This document shows, piece after piece, positions 11,046-25,500 of a stretch of 64,000 nt of DNA. The DNA is taken from positions 7,750,001 through 7,814,000 of the forward strand of contig CP075494.1 of assembly GCA_021613535.1 (NCBI GenBank), written 5' to 3'. A program made the position numbers and the translations under genes. The DNA comes from Adineta vaga. Lineage: Eukaryota; Rotifera. Each line of letters opens with the position of its first letter. Position 1 is the first letter of the stretch. The notes beneath the pieces are model-generated. The model ran no database searches and was not told the DNA's origin. It saw nothing but the letters and a program-made list of their open reading frames with translations.

Positions 11046-14000
11046 TTAACATCGTTCCGATATTGTTCGACGATTTGCTTGTCGTGGTTGACCACGATGA
11101 CGAGCTGGAAAATAATCACCTGATGTTTTTAAAGAGTTTGATGCATCACTGTTCTTGGCAGCCGCTGCAGCAATAGCTTCCGGTGGTGGAACAGTCTATT
11201 AGAAGGAGAAAAAAAAGAGAAATGGTTCTATCAAAAGAAATCAAATTCAATTACTATAATTCCTGATTTCGTTGGATAGAATTGTTGTGGAAATGAAGCA
11301 CCATCCACACGAAAATCTTCAAGACGTTTGAAATTCTTCAAGATTGCTTCTAACTTAGGATCAATTTTTGTTTTTTGTCGAGAATATTTGAGAAAAGCCC
11401 AAAATTTCTCTAAACCATATAATTGACCTAGTTAGCAAATGTACATAATAGTTTCAATTGAATTTCATTATTTATGTTTATCTCTTACCAGCTTCATGAT
11501 CACGAAGAGTTTCACGTTGAAAATCTTCAAATACTTCTTTACGAAAATGTTTTTCAAGACCATATGTATAAAATCGAAATAAACATTCAACACCATATCT
11601 ACATATGCAATGAAAACAATTGAATTCTGTCTTTTTTGTTCATTTCTAAGTAGAAAAATGTATATTTACCGATGATCAATTTTTGCATCTTCAACAGCAT
11701 ACTGTTTAAATTCATTATACATTCGACGATTGAAATTTTCACGAAGAAAAAATGACCAAAAACGATAGAGTGTGTTCATTTCCATGGATTGACCTGGACC
11801 GTGCTTAGCACGTTCTATGAGTTGCAAAAAGAAAAAAAATAAATAATCACATATATTAAATTAATATTTTAAGACACTTGAAGAAAGGTTTTATTTGTAC
11901 TCGTTGTATCTCTACTATTTTAAAGAACTTTTTTTTCTGTTTACCATCAAGACATTGTTGTTTATATTTATTGTAAACTTGTTGAGTAAATCCATTTTGT
12001 TGTAAAAGTGAATGAGATGGATGTTGAAATTGAGGTATTTCCACAGGTGTTGAACCATGAAACTCATATGGATTTGCATTATTTCCATACCAATAATGAG
12101 AATCATTATGTGATGATGAATAGTAATCTTGTTGTCGACTGCTAAGTAAATGAAATCATTTAGTAATCATATCGAAACTTAATTCTCGAATAACTATAAA
12201 TAATAATAATATAGAAGTACCGAAGCAAAATGAGTATGTTATAGATTGTATGATCTTATATTGTCATAAGATGAGAAATTTGACTATAATATGTCAAGTC
12301 TTCTCTCAAATATTCTCAATACATATGATTATTCAGAAGAAGAAAAGATGGAGTTTGCTTACGTTGAATTCGTTGTATTGCTTCGTTGTCTTGTTGTCGG
12401 ATGATCACGAGAATCAAAAACCCAACCGACTGAACTCTCTACTGGTGGATTATCACTATGACGTGTTTTACGTTTCAAACCAGGTGTCTAAAAAAATAAG
12501 AATAACATCTGTGTTATTGAAAGTAACGACATTATTTTTAGAATGTCTTACATCAGCTTTCACAACGGGTGCATCTTTCGTAACCGGATAAAATCGAGCA
12601 ACATTCTTGGCACGTGAATGAGGTGTTCGTGGTGTTTCTGGATTGTTATCAGTTGTATCCGTAATTGAAGGTAATGGTACAAATGGATTCGTATCACTTG
12701 ATTTTCGTAGATTATTTGGTAATGATTGAGATATGAAATCATTTGCAAGTGGCTGTAAGGTAGATTGTTGATTGGCACCATGTAAATGTTTTGGGCGAAA
12801 GAATGGTTCAACCTGTGGTAGTGGCTGAGCAGGATTATTTGAGCGAACGATTGCAATAGCTGGAGTACGTGATTGATTTTTAGTCGTTGATGTTGATTGA
12901 ACATTTTCTAAAATATGTCAAAAGATTAAAATATGCGCACAATCATTGGATTAGTAAAAACAAATGCGACTGTATTTTCAAGTGAATTATAATCTATTTA
13001 CCTTTTTCAACTTGTGATTGAGTATTTTCATCAACTGTCTCATCTGCATTAGCACTAGCCGTTTTGTCCCTCGCTTTTAATGATTGTTTTCTAATTGCAT
13101 TCATTTCTTCTTGACTGATTAATTTCACTGTTTTATCGTTAGCATTTTTTGATGGTCGATCAGGATGCCATAATTCTGCTTCATATCGTCTTAAACCATC
13201 ATCAATAATTTTCGCTAATTCAGCTGTCATTCGTGCTCTTGGTGTATGTTCACCAGTACGATCATGAGATTTCTGATGCTGTTTACGATTTGATGGTGGT
13301 GTTGGTGTAATAATAAGAATTTTATCAATATCATTATCATCTAATTCAAAATCGGATTCTTCATCTTCACTGAAAAACAAAAAAAGAAATTTCATATTTT
13401 ACAAAAATCGACGAGAGCAATTCAATATCATACTTTTCTTCATGCACATCTAATGTTAATGATGTAGTACGACGTCGATTTGGTGGAGTAAATGTTGTTG
13501 CATTAGTTGGTTTATTCGGTAATTCTTCATCAAATTGGAAATCTAACTCTTCACGATTATCGTCTTTGGTTATCTGTTCTGATGGTACTATTTGATTTTG
13601 TTGTTCTTTTTTCTCCTAAACAGATGAATTATAGATTAGATTGATTCATAAGAAATGTAATAGAAACCTTTTTCTTTGCTGGTTTTTTCCTTTTTGATGA
13701 AACTTGATTCCAACTCAATTCATTTTGTCCATCTTTTTCTGACACTGTCGATTCATTTTGTAGACTTCTATCACCTAATTGAAATACTTTTTGATTAATT
13801 AAAATCAAAAGAACATCTTTTTCATTACTTTGATTTGTTTGTTTCCAGACTTTTCCTGGTTGAAAATCTGGAACATCAGGATTTAATTCTGTTAAATGAT
13901 TGTTTACATCAGTTAACAATGGCCATCGAGTCGGATCAGTTCGACAACGTACCATACATTGATCATTTAGTTCAACAACAAGACTATCTTGAACTGCCTA

Positions 14001-15651
14001 AAAATACAAACGTTGGATTTCGAGAAAGTAATTTGCAAGAAAAAAACTTACATCAGCTATTAATTGAATATCATCACATAAGGATCGAACACGATTAAAA
14101 CTCGCAATAAGTGATAATGGAACATAACCATCTTTAGTCATTTGTTGTCGAAGAAATATATCTACTGCAAGATTTTCTATACTGAAATAATATTCACTGA
14201 AAAAGAAAATCAAAAAGAAAAATAGTCAACAAAAAATATTCATCAATCAAAAAAGAAAATCAATTTACACTTGATGTCGAAGAAGCTCTTTTAATTGTTG
14301 TTCAGTATAAGCAGGTATAAGCGGAGTAGTATATTCACTAGGATTAGTTAAAGGTAAATCTGTAGTTGGTGATGGAGTTGTCGGTGGATAATAATAAGCA
14401 TTTTCAATATATGGTAAAACAAAAGAACAATCATCAACAACAACAGCTTCGTCATCAAATATAAATTTATGAACATCACGAATTGGATTATTAATACCTG
14501 AAAGAATCCAATAAAAAGCGATGCATTTCAATATGTCTCTATATCTAATATTCGAAAGCAGTGATTATTTGTACAAGTAAGAAATCATCATAAAATAGAT
14601 CTTGGTTAGAAAAATGATAGCTTATTTCATCTTGGTTATTATATCAATCATTTCTATGTAATCCTGAAAATCGTTAACAATACATTTCAGATCAACGTAA
14701 TACTATTTACTATCAGGTTAATAGAAAATAAACAGATGAATTCTTCCATGAAAGCGAAAATTTATATTGTCACAATGAATATGATTAGTATTTCAGTATG
14801 AGTACCCCATATATATTTGATATTTGCAAAATCTCATTGATTAAACTCGTTATGAGTAATCCTCATTCTACAAAATATAAGCAAAACAACTAACCTGTTG
14901 CATGATCACTCGGTTCCATAGCGCCTGCTACTTCTGCTTTCTTCTTTCGTTTGCCTTGTTTATCAGGATACCATTGAGCTGCATTTCCACTTTGGTCATA
15001 ATCTAAACAACAAATAGACTATTTTTCTCGATTGAAATATATGCTATCATAACGTACAATAATAAGCATAGTAATCTTGATATGGATTATAAGCGGTTGC
15101 TGCTGTTGCTGGTACTGCTCCAGTTGTTCGATTCTTTCGATTTCGTTTAGGTGTAGCACCATCAAGACTACGTGTACGATTTCGATTTCCTCCTCGTCCA
15201 TTACGAGTATTTCGACTAGACCGATTTCCTTTCGTACTAGGTGTTTTAGCTGTATTTTGAGGACTTGTTGTAGTTGCAGTTACTGTTGCTACATCACCCT
15301 CGGTACTTTCTAATGGTAATGGAACCCATTTTTGTTTGCCTAACAAAAAGATTTTTTCCCTAACATATCATCTGTTTTGATCGTCTTCTACCTTTTCGAT
15401 TTCGTGTTCGAGGTGTATTTGGTTGTGAGGTAACCGGTTGTTCATCAGTTGCTTCAGCAAGACTTGGCCAATCTTTTGGCTTTGATAAAATATATCAAAA
15501 TTTATAGAAAAGAAATCAATTATTGTCTTACGGGTAGAATAGCAGAATCAGGTGGTGTTTCTATAGGATTTTCATTAGTTGAATTTGTTGTAGAGGATTG
15601 TTGCCAAGCTGGACAGCTGGTCGAGTTTGATATGGCTGTTTCGTTTGGCAT
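11046..15651 (-). CDS. LARP1: La-related protein 1 (LARP1)
   Basis: Sixteen exons whose sum is 3108 nt, 1035 aa: 15532-15651, 15392-15479, 15058-15339, 14895-15002, 14269-14497, 14052-14196, 13668-13997, 13434-13615, 13002-13369, 12552-12907, 12363-12487, 11945-12141, 11670-11814, 11489-11598, 11255-11427 and 11046-11195. The N terminus has an Arg/Gly/Asn basic stretch, then the La motif ([33 protein letters not shown]). The middle is acidic and Lys-rich. The C terminus holds the tandem DM15 repeats: [54 protein letters not shown] and [20 protein letters not shown]1 binds the cap and first C of TOP mRNAs through DM15 and represses ribosomal-protein translation under low TOR activity. Exon 7 uses a weaker donor (GTTTCT). 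The 397-bp intron at 14498-14894 is the longest in the gene. Confidence 0.96.
14498..14894 (-). other. Long LARP1 intron
   Basis: 397 bp between LARP1 exons 4 and 5, six to eight times longer than most introns here. AT-rich with no ORF or repeat. It could hold an enhancer or an alternative exon; nothing specific was seen. Confidence 0.4.
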
Positions 15652-16549
15652 GGGTACCTCGTGTTCTTTTCAGAACAAAGTGCGATAAAATACTGAAAAT
15701 TTAATTGAGTCGTAAATCTGAAAATAAAAAAATTTCGTTATGTTTTCGTATTGTTTTGCGATTATTCAAACAAAAGAAAAAGTGTCAGAGCACGTGAGAC
15801 TGTTAGCTGAAGCTACTTTTGCGTATTTCGTACATGTGTAGATATTACTATAAGGTATATGTTGTTGTCCAGATAATTATAAAATATGGATCAACAGATT
15901 ATTATTTGATTGACCAAATTCTCTTATCAATTCAACCAATAAGAATTGATTACTAAATGATTCTCTAAGCCTCAATCGAAACTATTCGAATTACAGTGCA
16001 GTTCTTATTGTTTGATATAGATTAGTATTTTATAAATATCAAAGTCAATAAAAGAAAGCAATCATGATATTGATGATGTCGCTAATATCGAATGTGTTCT
16101 ATAGTAGTGGATACCAATGAAGAAACAAATACGTCTTATCTTTCTTTTCATGCATTGTTAACACTTTCTAATGTCCTATAATCGAGATAATAGCAATGCA
16201 CTACAAGTTCAAAACCAACATGATTGTGTCTGTATAACTTTTGAAGAGAATATTGTGCGATATCTTATCATACTGATAAATCTACATTTTGTAAGTATGA
16301 GAATATGTTTCAATTCTAATTCATCTGTTCAAAGTTTCAACAGCTGTATCTAAGACGAACAAATCAGAGCATCGCTTTTTTGTCAATAGTTTAACAAAAA
16401 TAGAATAAATCAATGATATTTCGACTAATCATACATATTAATTCTTTTTTTTATTCCTTAATTGATCAAAAACAATCCTTAATCTACAAATATCCTTATT
16501 TAAAACAATTGGAAAACAAAAGGTTCACTAATTTCAAAGTTAATTCAAT
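15652..16549. other. Intergenic between LARP1 start and laminin alpha stop
   Basis: 898 bp holding the LARP1 promoter and the laminin 3' end. A 60-codon plus frame at 16171-16353 has no similarity to anything I recognise and no supporting signals. TTTATT near 16452 is a possible polyadenylation signal for laminin. Nothing else seen. Confidence 0.4.
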
Positions 16550-19500
16550 TCAATTTGTTGGACATGAATGTTGAATATCATCAATGGCATGAAGTGCTTT
16601 AGCATATCGCATGGAATTCTGATCATCATTATCATTATCAAAAGCAACAATTTTCATATTTGTAAGACAACCAATATATACAGGTATATCATCAACAATC
16701 GGTGGTAATTTATTCATTTTACCAATATATAATGGTCCATTTGTATTTAAATCATAATCATTTAATAATAATTCTTCATCGATTTCATATTTATCAACAT
16801 TTAAACGGATAAATGTGAGATCTTTTTGAACATGGACTGTATGCCATTGACCATTACACATTTCATTATCATTATTATCATTTGGCCAATGAACAACATG
16901 AATTTCATCAATATTATTTTGCAATAAAGTTACAACAATATTGCCTTTATCAAGATAGATGAAGAGATAATTATCTTCATTTGTATTTGTTGCAGCTAAT
17001 ATAAGACCACTTTTTACACGAGATTTAAATTGAAATGATATATTAAATCGTTGGCCAAGACGAAAAGAATTTTCTAGAACGAAAACAACAATGAAGAACT
17101 TGATTTTGAAAGAAATGTTTCTCCTTACCGAGAATAAGTTGTTTTTGACCATTGATAAAAACTCCGGATTCTTCATTTTCATAACATGTTTTTATATTGA
17201 CATCTGTATCGAATGTTTTGGGTTGATTATCGATTTGTACCGAACTAAGACAACCTTGAAATTGAAGATGATGAAATCGAGTTTTAAAATGATGTAATTG
17301 ACGACGACGATGAGAATGATAGGTTTCATCCGATGGAATATTACCAAAATGATAGATTCCATCTGTTTCTAACGTTGATTTTGTACCTATAATTGATTTG
17401 AAAAAAAATTTGAGTTTTTCTCTTAATGAAATGAAATGATATGAATCTACCTGGTGGAATGATAAATCCTTGTGAATAGGAATCAATGTATAATGATGCA
17501 TTATTTCCATTTCGTATGACATCAATTTGATGCCATTGATCATCATTAACTCGATTAGTACTTTCAATTTCACCTTTGCCTGATCCACAATCAAAGGCAA
17601 ATACTAATCGACCTTTATGTAACCATATAGCAATAAATTCATTCAAGACTGATGAATCCGATGCTAAAGAGAAAGTACAAATAAAAATTAGTCTTCAAAT
17701 TTCGTTTCGACTTTATCAAATATTTACCATCACTTCCAGAATAGAATATTAGACCGTGAGTAAATCGTGTTCGAAATTTCAATGAAATATTCATAGCATG
17801 ATTTGTTGAAGATTCGGCTATGGTGATTTGTCCACGACTTTCACGATGATCATCACCGAAACGATAACCAATATCTTTACCATGATCATTGGAAGGATTT
17901 GTTGGTAATTGACACGAACGACGAGAACGAGATGAATCATCATTTTCTTCTTCTTCATCATCATCTTCTTCTATCGAAACTGTACTCATTGATTTGGTTA
18001 TTGTCGTTTCTTGTTGAACTTCAGTACTAGTAATCGTTGTGATATCAATCAATGGTAAGATTGAAGTATTTGTATTGAAATCATCATTAAATTCTAATAA
18101 TTTTAGTTGGAATTTTTCAGATGAAATAGGTTCTGTTGCATTATAATCAAATGGTGGATGAACAGCAGATCCTTTGATGTTATTATTGTTATTATTATTA
18201 TTATTACTAAATCCATTTGTTTGACAATTTTGTTCAGCATTTTTCGATTTAACAACATTATTGAAATTAATTAATGATCCATCAATATTAACATCACCAA
18301 TACAACCGATTAAACGTTGAATCTTATTGGACAATGTTTGTGGTACACCACCAATAAATATTGTTTTAAATAATTGAAAATCATTAAGATCAATTTCAAT
18401 ATCTAATTTACCACATTCAGTATCATTTAAATATAAACGATACGATTGTGTATCACGATAAACACTAATATAATTCCACCAATTTGTTGATAGAGCAGTT
18501 TCACATTGAATGACTGGTAACTCTTCATGTTTAACCATTAAACGATTCTTTTCATAATAGATGATTAATTCATTAGTAGTTTGATTTCCATTATTCATAT
18601 AGAATAATGTACCTGATGGTTGATTCGATTGAAAACGTGCTGTAATAGCCCATGGAATAGTTAGGTTTTTCTCAGCTATTTCAACATAACCTTCTTGATC
18701 AAGATAATTAAATTGTACAGTACGTAAAATCTGTTCCATTGAACAAGTTGTTTCAATATTTTCACTTCGTTTGAAATGTTCCGATTTAAATGATAATTCA
18801 ATACGATCAATCATAATTGATTGTATACAACCACTAAAACCTCGACTGGTAATTGCATCACGTAATGAATCTTGTCCAAGATATTTTCCAACATGAATAT
18901 TATCATTTCCACCTTCAATACGTGATTCTTCATCACGATCATAAATTGATTCCGATGCTTGATCATCTAATTGAACAATTAATTCTGTATCTTGTTTTTT
19001 AATTTGTAAACGATGTAATTGATTATCATGAACATTAGCTTCAAGACGTAAACTAACTAATCCACTACCTGTATTCATTAAAATTTCAGGATGAGAATCA
19101 ATAATTTGTACAGCAAAGAAACGTTTTTCAATATCGCCTCCACCATAGGCAAGTAGAAGACCAGTTGGTGTATGAGTTTTAAATATAATCGTTAAAGAAA
19201 ATGAATGTTCAAGACGACGTAGACGTCGTTTAGAAAATATAGCATATCCATCACCTTTCATACTAAAACCAGGTACTGATTCTCGATGTAATACAGATGG
19301 AATTGTTCCTTGATTATAATTCATTGCTGATTGAAAATTCCAAAGACTAACACTATGATCATCAAGACGAACATTTGATATTGAACCAGAGAATGATGGA
19401 TATGTTTGTTGAAGAGATATTTGAGATGGTATTCCACCGACGAGAAAAACGGATCGATCATCACTTAAATCTAAAATTGATTGACCACCATTTGTCGCAT

Positions 19501-22500
19501 CACTAACACCAACAAAAACATCTTTGCCATTGGCATCGACAACAGTCAATTGACCATGTGAACCAATTCGTTCACCTGTAACATCATACCATTGATTGTC
19601 AGTGAATGAACGTGAAGTAACAATGGAAGTTGGCCGTTGTTGTCCAACATCATAAGTAAATTCAACTTGTCCTTCTTGATTTAATCGTAATGACATATAT
19701 CGATCATCATCTTCTGTTCCAGCATATGCTAAAAGACCATCTGGTTCCATTGTACGAAATGAAAGTGCTAATTTAGAATGTTGTTTATTCAAATTTACAT
19801 GAGATTTACTATATGGTTTATGTAAATTAACACCACTTGTTCGATTGAATTGTGCACCAACACGAACAGAACTTACAATTGAACGTGATTCATCAACTAA
19901 TCGACGAATATCAGCGATAATATCGACAATACTTTCTTGAAGATTTATTGTTTGATCATAGGAATATTTTGCTAATCCTAATTGTTCATTAGTATCAATG
20001 TCCCAACGTCTCATACTCTGAATACCATCGGTAATATCAGCGAATTCCATTTGTAATGGTCGATCACTTAATGTTGATGCATTCATTGGTTTTTCTGCAA
20101 GAATTTTTTCACGTAAACGTGCAAATTCATTAGTTTTCGCTTGACTTTCATCGTACATTCGAGTTGAATGAGGTTCTAAATTATCTGCTGTCGATTTCAA
20201 TTCATCAATACGTAATTTATATGCTGGTAATAGTTTTTCACTTGTACTTAAGGAACGTTCATAAGCTTTTAATGAACGTAAAACACGATCTAAACGTTGT
20301 TCATCATTTAAATTTAATTGAATTTGTGTATCTACTGGTGATAATAATGGTTGTTCTAATTTTTCTTTGTCAAGTTTTTCAATACGTTCTCGTTGTTGAT
20401 AAATATGTTCTTGAGCATTAGTTAAATTTTTACTTAATTCTGTCGAAGTTGAATCTAATAGATTGACAGTATCAATGATATTCTTGTAAACAAATACAGT
20501 CAATAAGGTGACATTATTTTGTTGTTCCATGTTTTCATATAACATTTCAAGATATTGTGATGTATCAGTTAGATTTTGTACATAATTGAATACTTGACGA
20601 ACATCACTATGTACACGACGATTTTGTTCGATCGTTTCATTAACAACCGAAAGTAGAGTCTGAATAGATCCATTGAGATTTTCAGCATTGTTTAATGTTT
20701 GTTCATAGGTTAATTGTAAACGATTATAATTTGTCATGAGATCATTTTTTAACAATTGACTTGTATTTGATAGTTTCATATCGGCAGTTTCTTTTAATGT
20801 TATACTTTGCTTTAATTTCGTACGAATTAATGTAATATCATCAAGTGATGTGACTTGTTCGGATATTCTTTGAAGTTTTTCATACGCTTGTTGAATATGT
20901 CTTTCCATTTGTAATGTACGTTGTTCAAATTGAAATGTTTGATTATTCAATTGATCAATTTGTGTTAAATGGTTGACTAAATCATTATTAATCGATTGAA
21001 GATAAGTATATAATTGAGAAGCAAATTGACTGACATTTTTTATTACATTTTGTTCAGGTTCGATTTCGAAACGATCAATTGTTGATGAAACTCTATGGAA
21101 GAAAAAAATGATTCTATGAGACTAATCAATTCAATAAATTTACCTGTCAATAAGATTAACAATATATGTTGGATCATCATTGGTATGTTGAGTTAAATTA
21201 GCTGAGAATGCATCGATATCATCAGCAAAATTGCGCATTAATTCAACTTGTTCACGTACACGTTCATATTGTTTTTGTACACGTTTAGCTAATTGTTTAA
21301 CTTCCTCTTGTTCATGATTGATTTCAATTTGTGTTTGTTTAAAATCATGATCGAATTCATTTAGCAAACGATTTAAAATATTTATTTGATCATTGAGACA
21401 AAATGAACTTGATGGATTTTCATTGGCTAAACATCGATAATTTCTTATGTTTGGACTTTTGACAAGTGTACGATATTCATCAGCACGTGAACGCATACGT
21501 TGAATACGTTCATTCGCTGTACGACCTTGAATAATTCGATCAGCATTTTCAATCGTTCGATTAATATTAATACGTAATTGATCGACATCATCGATTAATT
21601 GACGAGCACACCAACCTTCAGGAACAACATTAGATTTATCACATGGAAGACAACCACGACCTAAAAATTCATCATATTATTGTGTCAATCAATACATTTT
21701 ATGCAAAAAAAAATTGACTTTAATGATAATTTCTTACCTTCAACAATGGTATAATGTTCTTCACATTGATCACATCGTTCACCTCGAACACCTTCAATAC
21801 AATAACATCGACCTGTTTGAGCATCACAACTCAATCCCGTATTGCTGAGATCTCGTACTGTTCCAAATCGATCACATTGACATGGTTTACATCCATCTTC
21901 TGTTAAATCCCAATAACCTGGTAAACATATATCGCAATTTCTAGAAAAAACAAATATACATATATTTCGATTCAAACATTTCTATTTCTTCTTTACTTTC
22001 CACCGACACCAGGTTTACATTGACATTGACCTGTATACAAATCACACGATGGTCCGATACTACCCAAACCACACATACATGATTTACATCCTTCATCATT
22101 ACATGCATGATAACCATAGTGATTTTCTAAACAAACATCACATGTAAGACCGGTTACACCAGGTTTACATTGACATCGTCCAGATCTTTGATCACATCGA
22201 ATAGCACCACATTGAGAACATGAACATGGTGCACAATTTCTGGCTCGAATTGCATCACCATAAAACCAATCACGACAACGTTCACACATAGGTCCAGCTG
22301 TATTATTCAAACAATTAACACAACGGCCAGTTTGTTGATCACAAGCATTCCAATCATATGGATCAATATTTGAGTTACATTCACATGGTGAACATCGACC
22401 ACCTACTTTACTTGGTTCACCCCAGAATGCTAGGAAAAAGACATTTTTTATAGCAAACAATCAACAATCCTTTTTTCTATCGTCTTCAAAAAACAAAAAT

Positions 22501-25500
22501 ACCTGGATAACATGACTGACATCGATCACCATAATAACCTTGTTGACAGAAACATTTCGTTGTTTCACCTGTCGTTGTATTCATTTCACAAGTTGACGCA
22601 AAATTATTCGATTCAACTTCTAATGGACATGCACATATACGGCATGGAATATTTCGAGTTGGATCACCATTATAACCTTGCATACACGTTTCACAATATG
22701 TTCCTATTGTATGATTTTGACATGCTATACAATGACCTGTTTCGACGTCACAAATATCACTTTGACCATTACATTGACATGGAACACATGTATAAGTATG
22801 TGCACCATTGCTACCACTGTATTGTTTATAATAACCGCGTGCACATGTTTCACAAGATGTACCAGCATAATTTGGTGGACAAGAACATACTTCAATACTG
22901 CGTGCTAATGGACGTTGTGGTGAAATATTATTTGCAGATTTGAGATCAGCTTGTTGTAATTGAACGGCAACAAGTGAACTTGATGTTGAATCCATTGAAT
23001 ATGGCCAAGCAAGAATATGTAAACTAGATAGATTACTAAGTGTTTGTAAGAATGTATCACGTGTGACTGCAGCTGATGATCGTGTTAGAAAACGAAAATT
23101 TGCTTCTTTTAATGTTACAGATATATCTTCTTCCGGACGATTTGCTTCAATTGGTCGAGGATAATAATGAACAATTGTTAAATCACGACCACGAAGAATA
23201 ACTAATGGATGTTTATTCATAATTTGATTTTGATTACTTATTGTTGATGTATAACTTAATCTAAATGTCAAATTTCCTCCATAGGAAAGAATTTTATTTC
23301 CTAAATAATGTCGTGGTGCAGACCAATATACAGCAGATTGATCTTTATTATCGTAATTCATAAACATAGTTAAACGTGCTTCACGTCGATCATAACGTAC
23401 ATCAGATCGTGTTAATGACCAATCAGACATATTGCGAATAAAACGATAATTAAAGATACCTGAATGGCATTGTGTTGTGGAACCAAAACAATAACATTTT
23501 GTACAACCTTTTGGATTATCAGCTAATAAAGCAAATGTACCATCGGTACATCGATCACAACGTGGTCCATAAACATTTTCTTTACATAGACAAGTACCCG
23601 TATACGTATCACAGATTGGTTCAAGTGTACCAGCAGCATCACAATCACATTTCATACAACGTGGATAATCATAATGACCTAAATAGACGTACATCGATTT
23701 ATAATGAATAGAAAAAGATATATTTGTAACTACAAACCTGAAGCACAACGATCACATGTTCGAGAACCAATATTAGCTCGACATGGACATTGACCCGTCT
23801 TTAAATCACAATCGAGACGTCCGTTGATAACACCTTCAATTCGACATTGACAATCTTCACAACCAATTAATGGATCTTTAAAAGCAAAACGATGAATGAA
23901 TGATTTTATAGGAGTAAAGAGGAAATATTGATTTGCAATAACAACTTACCAAAACCATATGTACGTGGAGCACATTGATCACAATAACGTCCTGTAACTC
24001 TTGGTGGACAAATACAATCACCTGTTAATTCATTACAAATTTTTGTGGGACATGTACATTGCCGACAATTTGGAAAACCCCAGTATCCTGTATGGCAACG
24101 ATGACAACGTTGACCAATAACATTAGGTCGGCAAGAACATTGTCCACCATAAGGTTCACATTGTCCATTAGCATTTGTTGAGCCGCGTACATCACATGAA
24201 CATGGTAAAGCTTGATCATTAAATGTTGCTGATAGAGAGTAGAGTGCTTGGCGACAGAATGGACTAGCTTGTTGAATTTTTAGGTCATAATTTGGAGCCG
24301 TCTTTGCAATACATTCTTCCACAAACTTCGATGCTCGATCTGAATCCGCTGTAATAGGTACTGGTATCACAACTTTTTCGACATGTGGTTCAATCTTTTG
24401 TGCTGTTAAATAATCGATAAGTAGAGATGTATTGGCATTTGTTAATGCTAAATAAGCAGTAAATTCTGGTTCATCAAGTCGAATTGCGCTAGAACCATTT
24501 TGAAGTGTTACTATTTGTGAACAACCACCTGGTGTACGTCGTTGACAGATTGGCGCATTAATTTCTCCAATTTGACTATCACCTGTTCGACTATAGAAGA
24601 TGACAGTCAATGGAACACTATCTGCTACTGAATATGAATTCGATTGATAATAATGAATATGAAATTGAAATGTTGCTGGATAATTTTCTGTTTTTGCATA
24701 AACATCTGTTAAACGACCATAAACATATATATTTGGTGTTGAAAAATTCAATGGAACAACAGCTGTATTAGGTGGTGCTGATGGAAAATTGCTAGTTTTC
24801 AAATGTTCATTGTAATAGTCTTCAGCTTGAAATATTTGAATTGGCGCTTTTGATGAACTACTTAATGGTTTATTTGAATCATCACAAATAGTTAAACCAT
24901 GTGGACCATCATCAGATGTACCACGTACACAAGAAAATTCCGGTCGAAGAAGATCATAATTGAATTGAGCAACAGGTACAGCAGTTATTTTTTGTATACC
25001 AATAGGACTACTACGATCAGTTTGTTGAACAATATTCAATATAACTGTTGCACGTCGTGTATCCGTAACAGTCATTATTTTCGGTTTACTAATTCGTTGA
25101 TTACCACCATTAGAATATGTTGTTACGATTTGTCGACAAACAAACGTATATGGACATTCAGTTAATACTAATGTACCTGGTGTAATGTCACCATCAATGG
25201 TTTGAACACGGGCATAAGATGTACCAGCATCAATTGTATGATAATCTACTACAAGATAATATTGACCTGGTTTTGATATCATCCAATCATAACGATAATC
25301 ACGGCCACGTTCAATTGTTGTCAATGAATCGACAGATAATTCTTGCAGAAGATTCGAATCAATGATAAGACCATTAGAAACGGAACCTGATGATGGATGA
25401 CTAACAGTTGACATACCATTTAAGGATGGATAATAATATTGATAGCATTCTTCTTCATCATCTAATTCACATGGACGACCAAAGGCAAAAACATCCGTTT

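Noticed and set aside
11810-12145. Overlapping minus frames around LARP1 exon 12
   Set aside because: They are alternate frames of a single exon (11945-12141); only the frame with the DM15 motif splices in phase.
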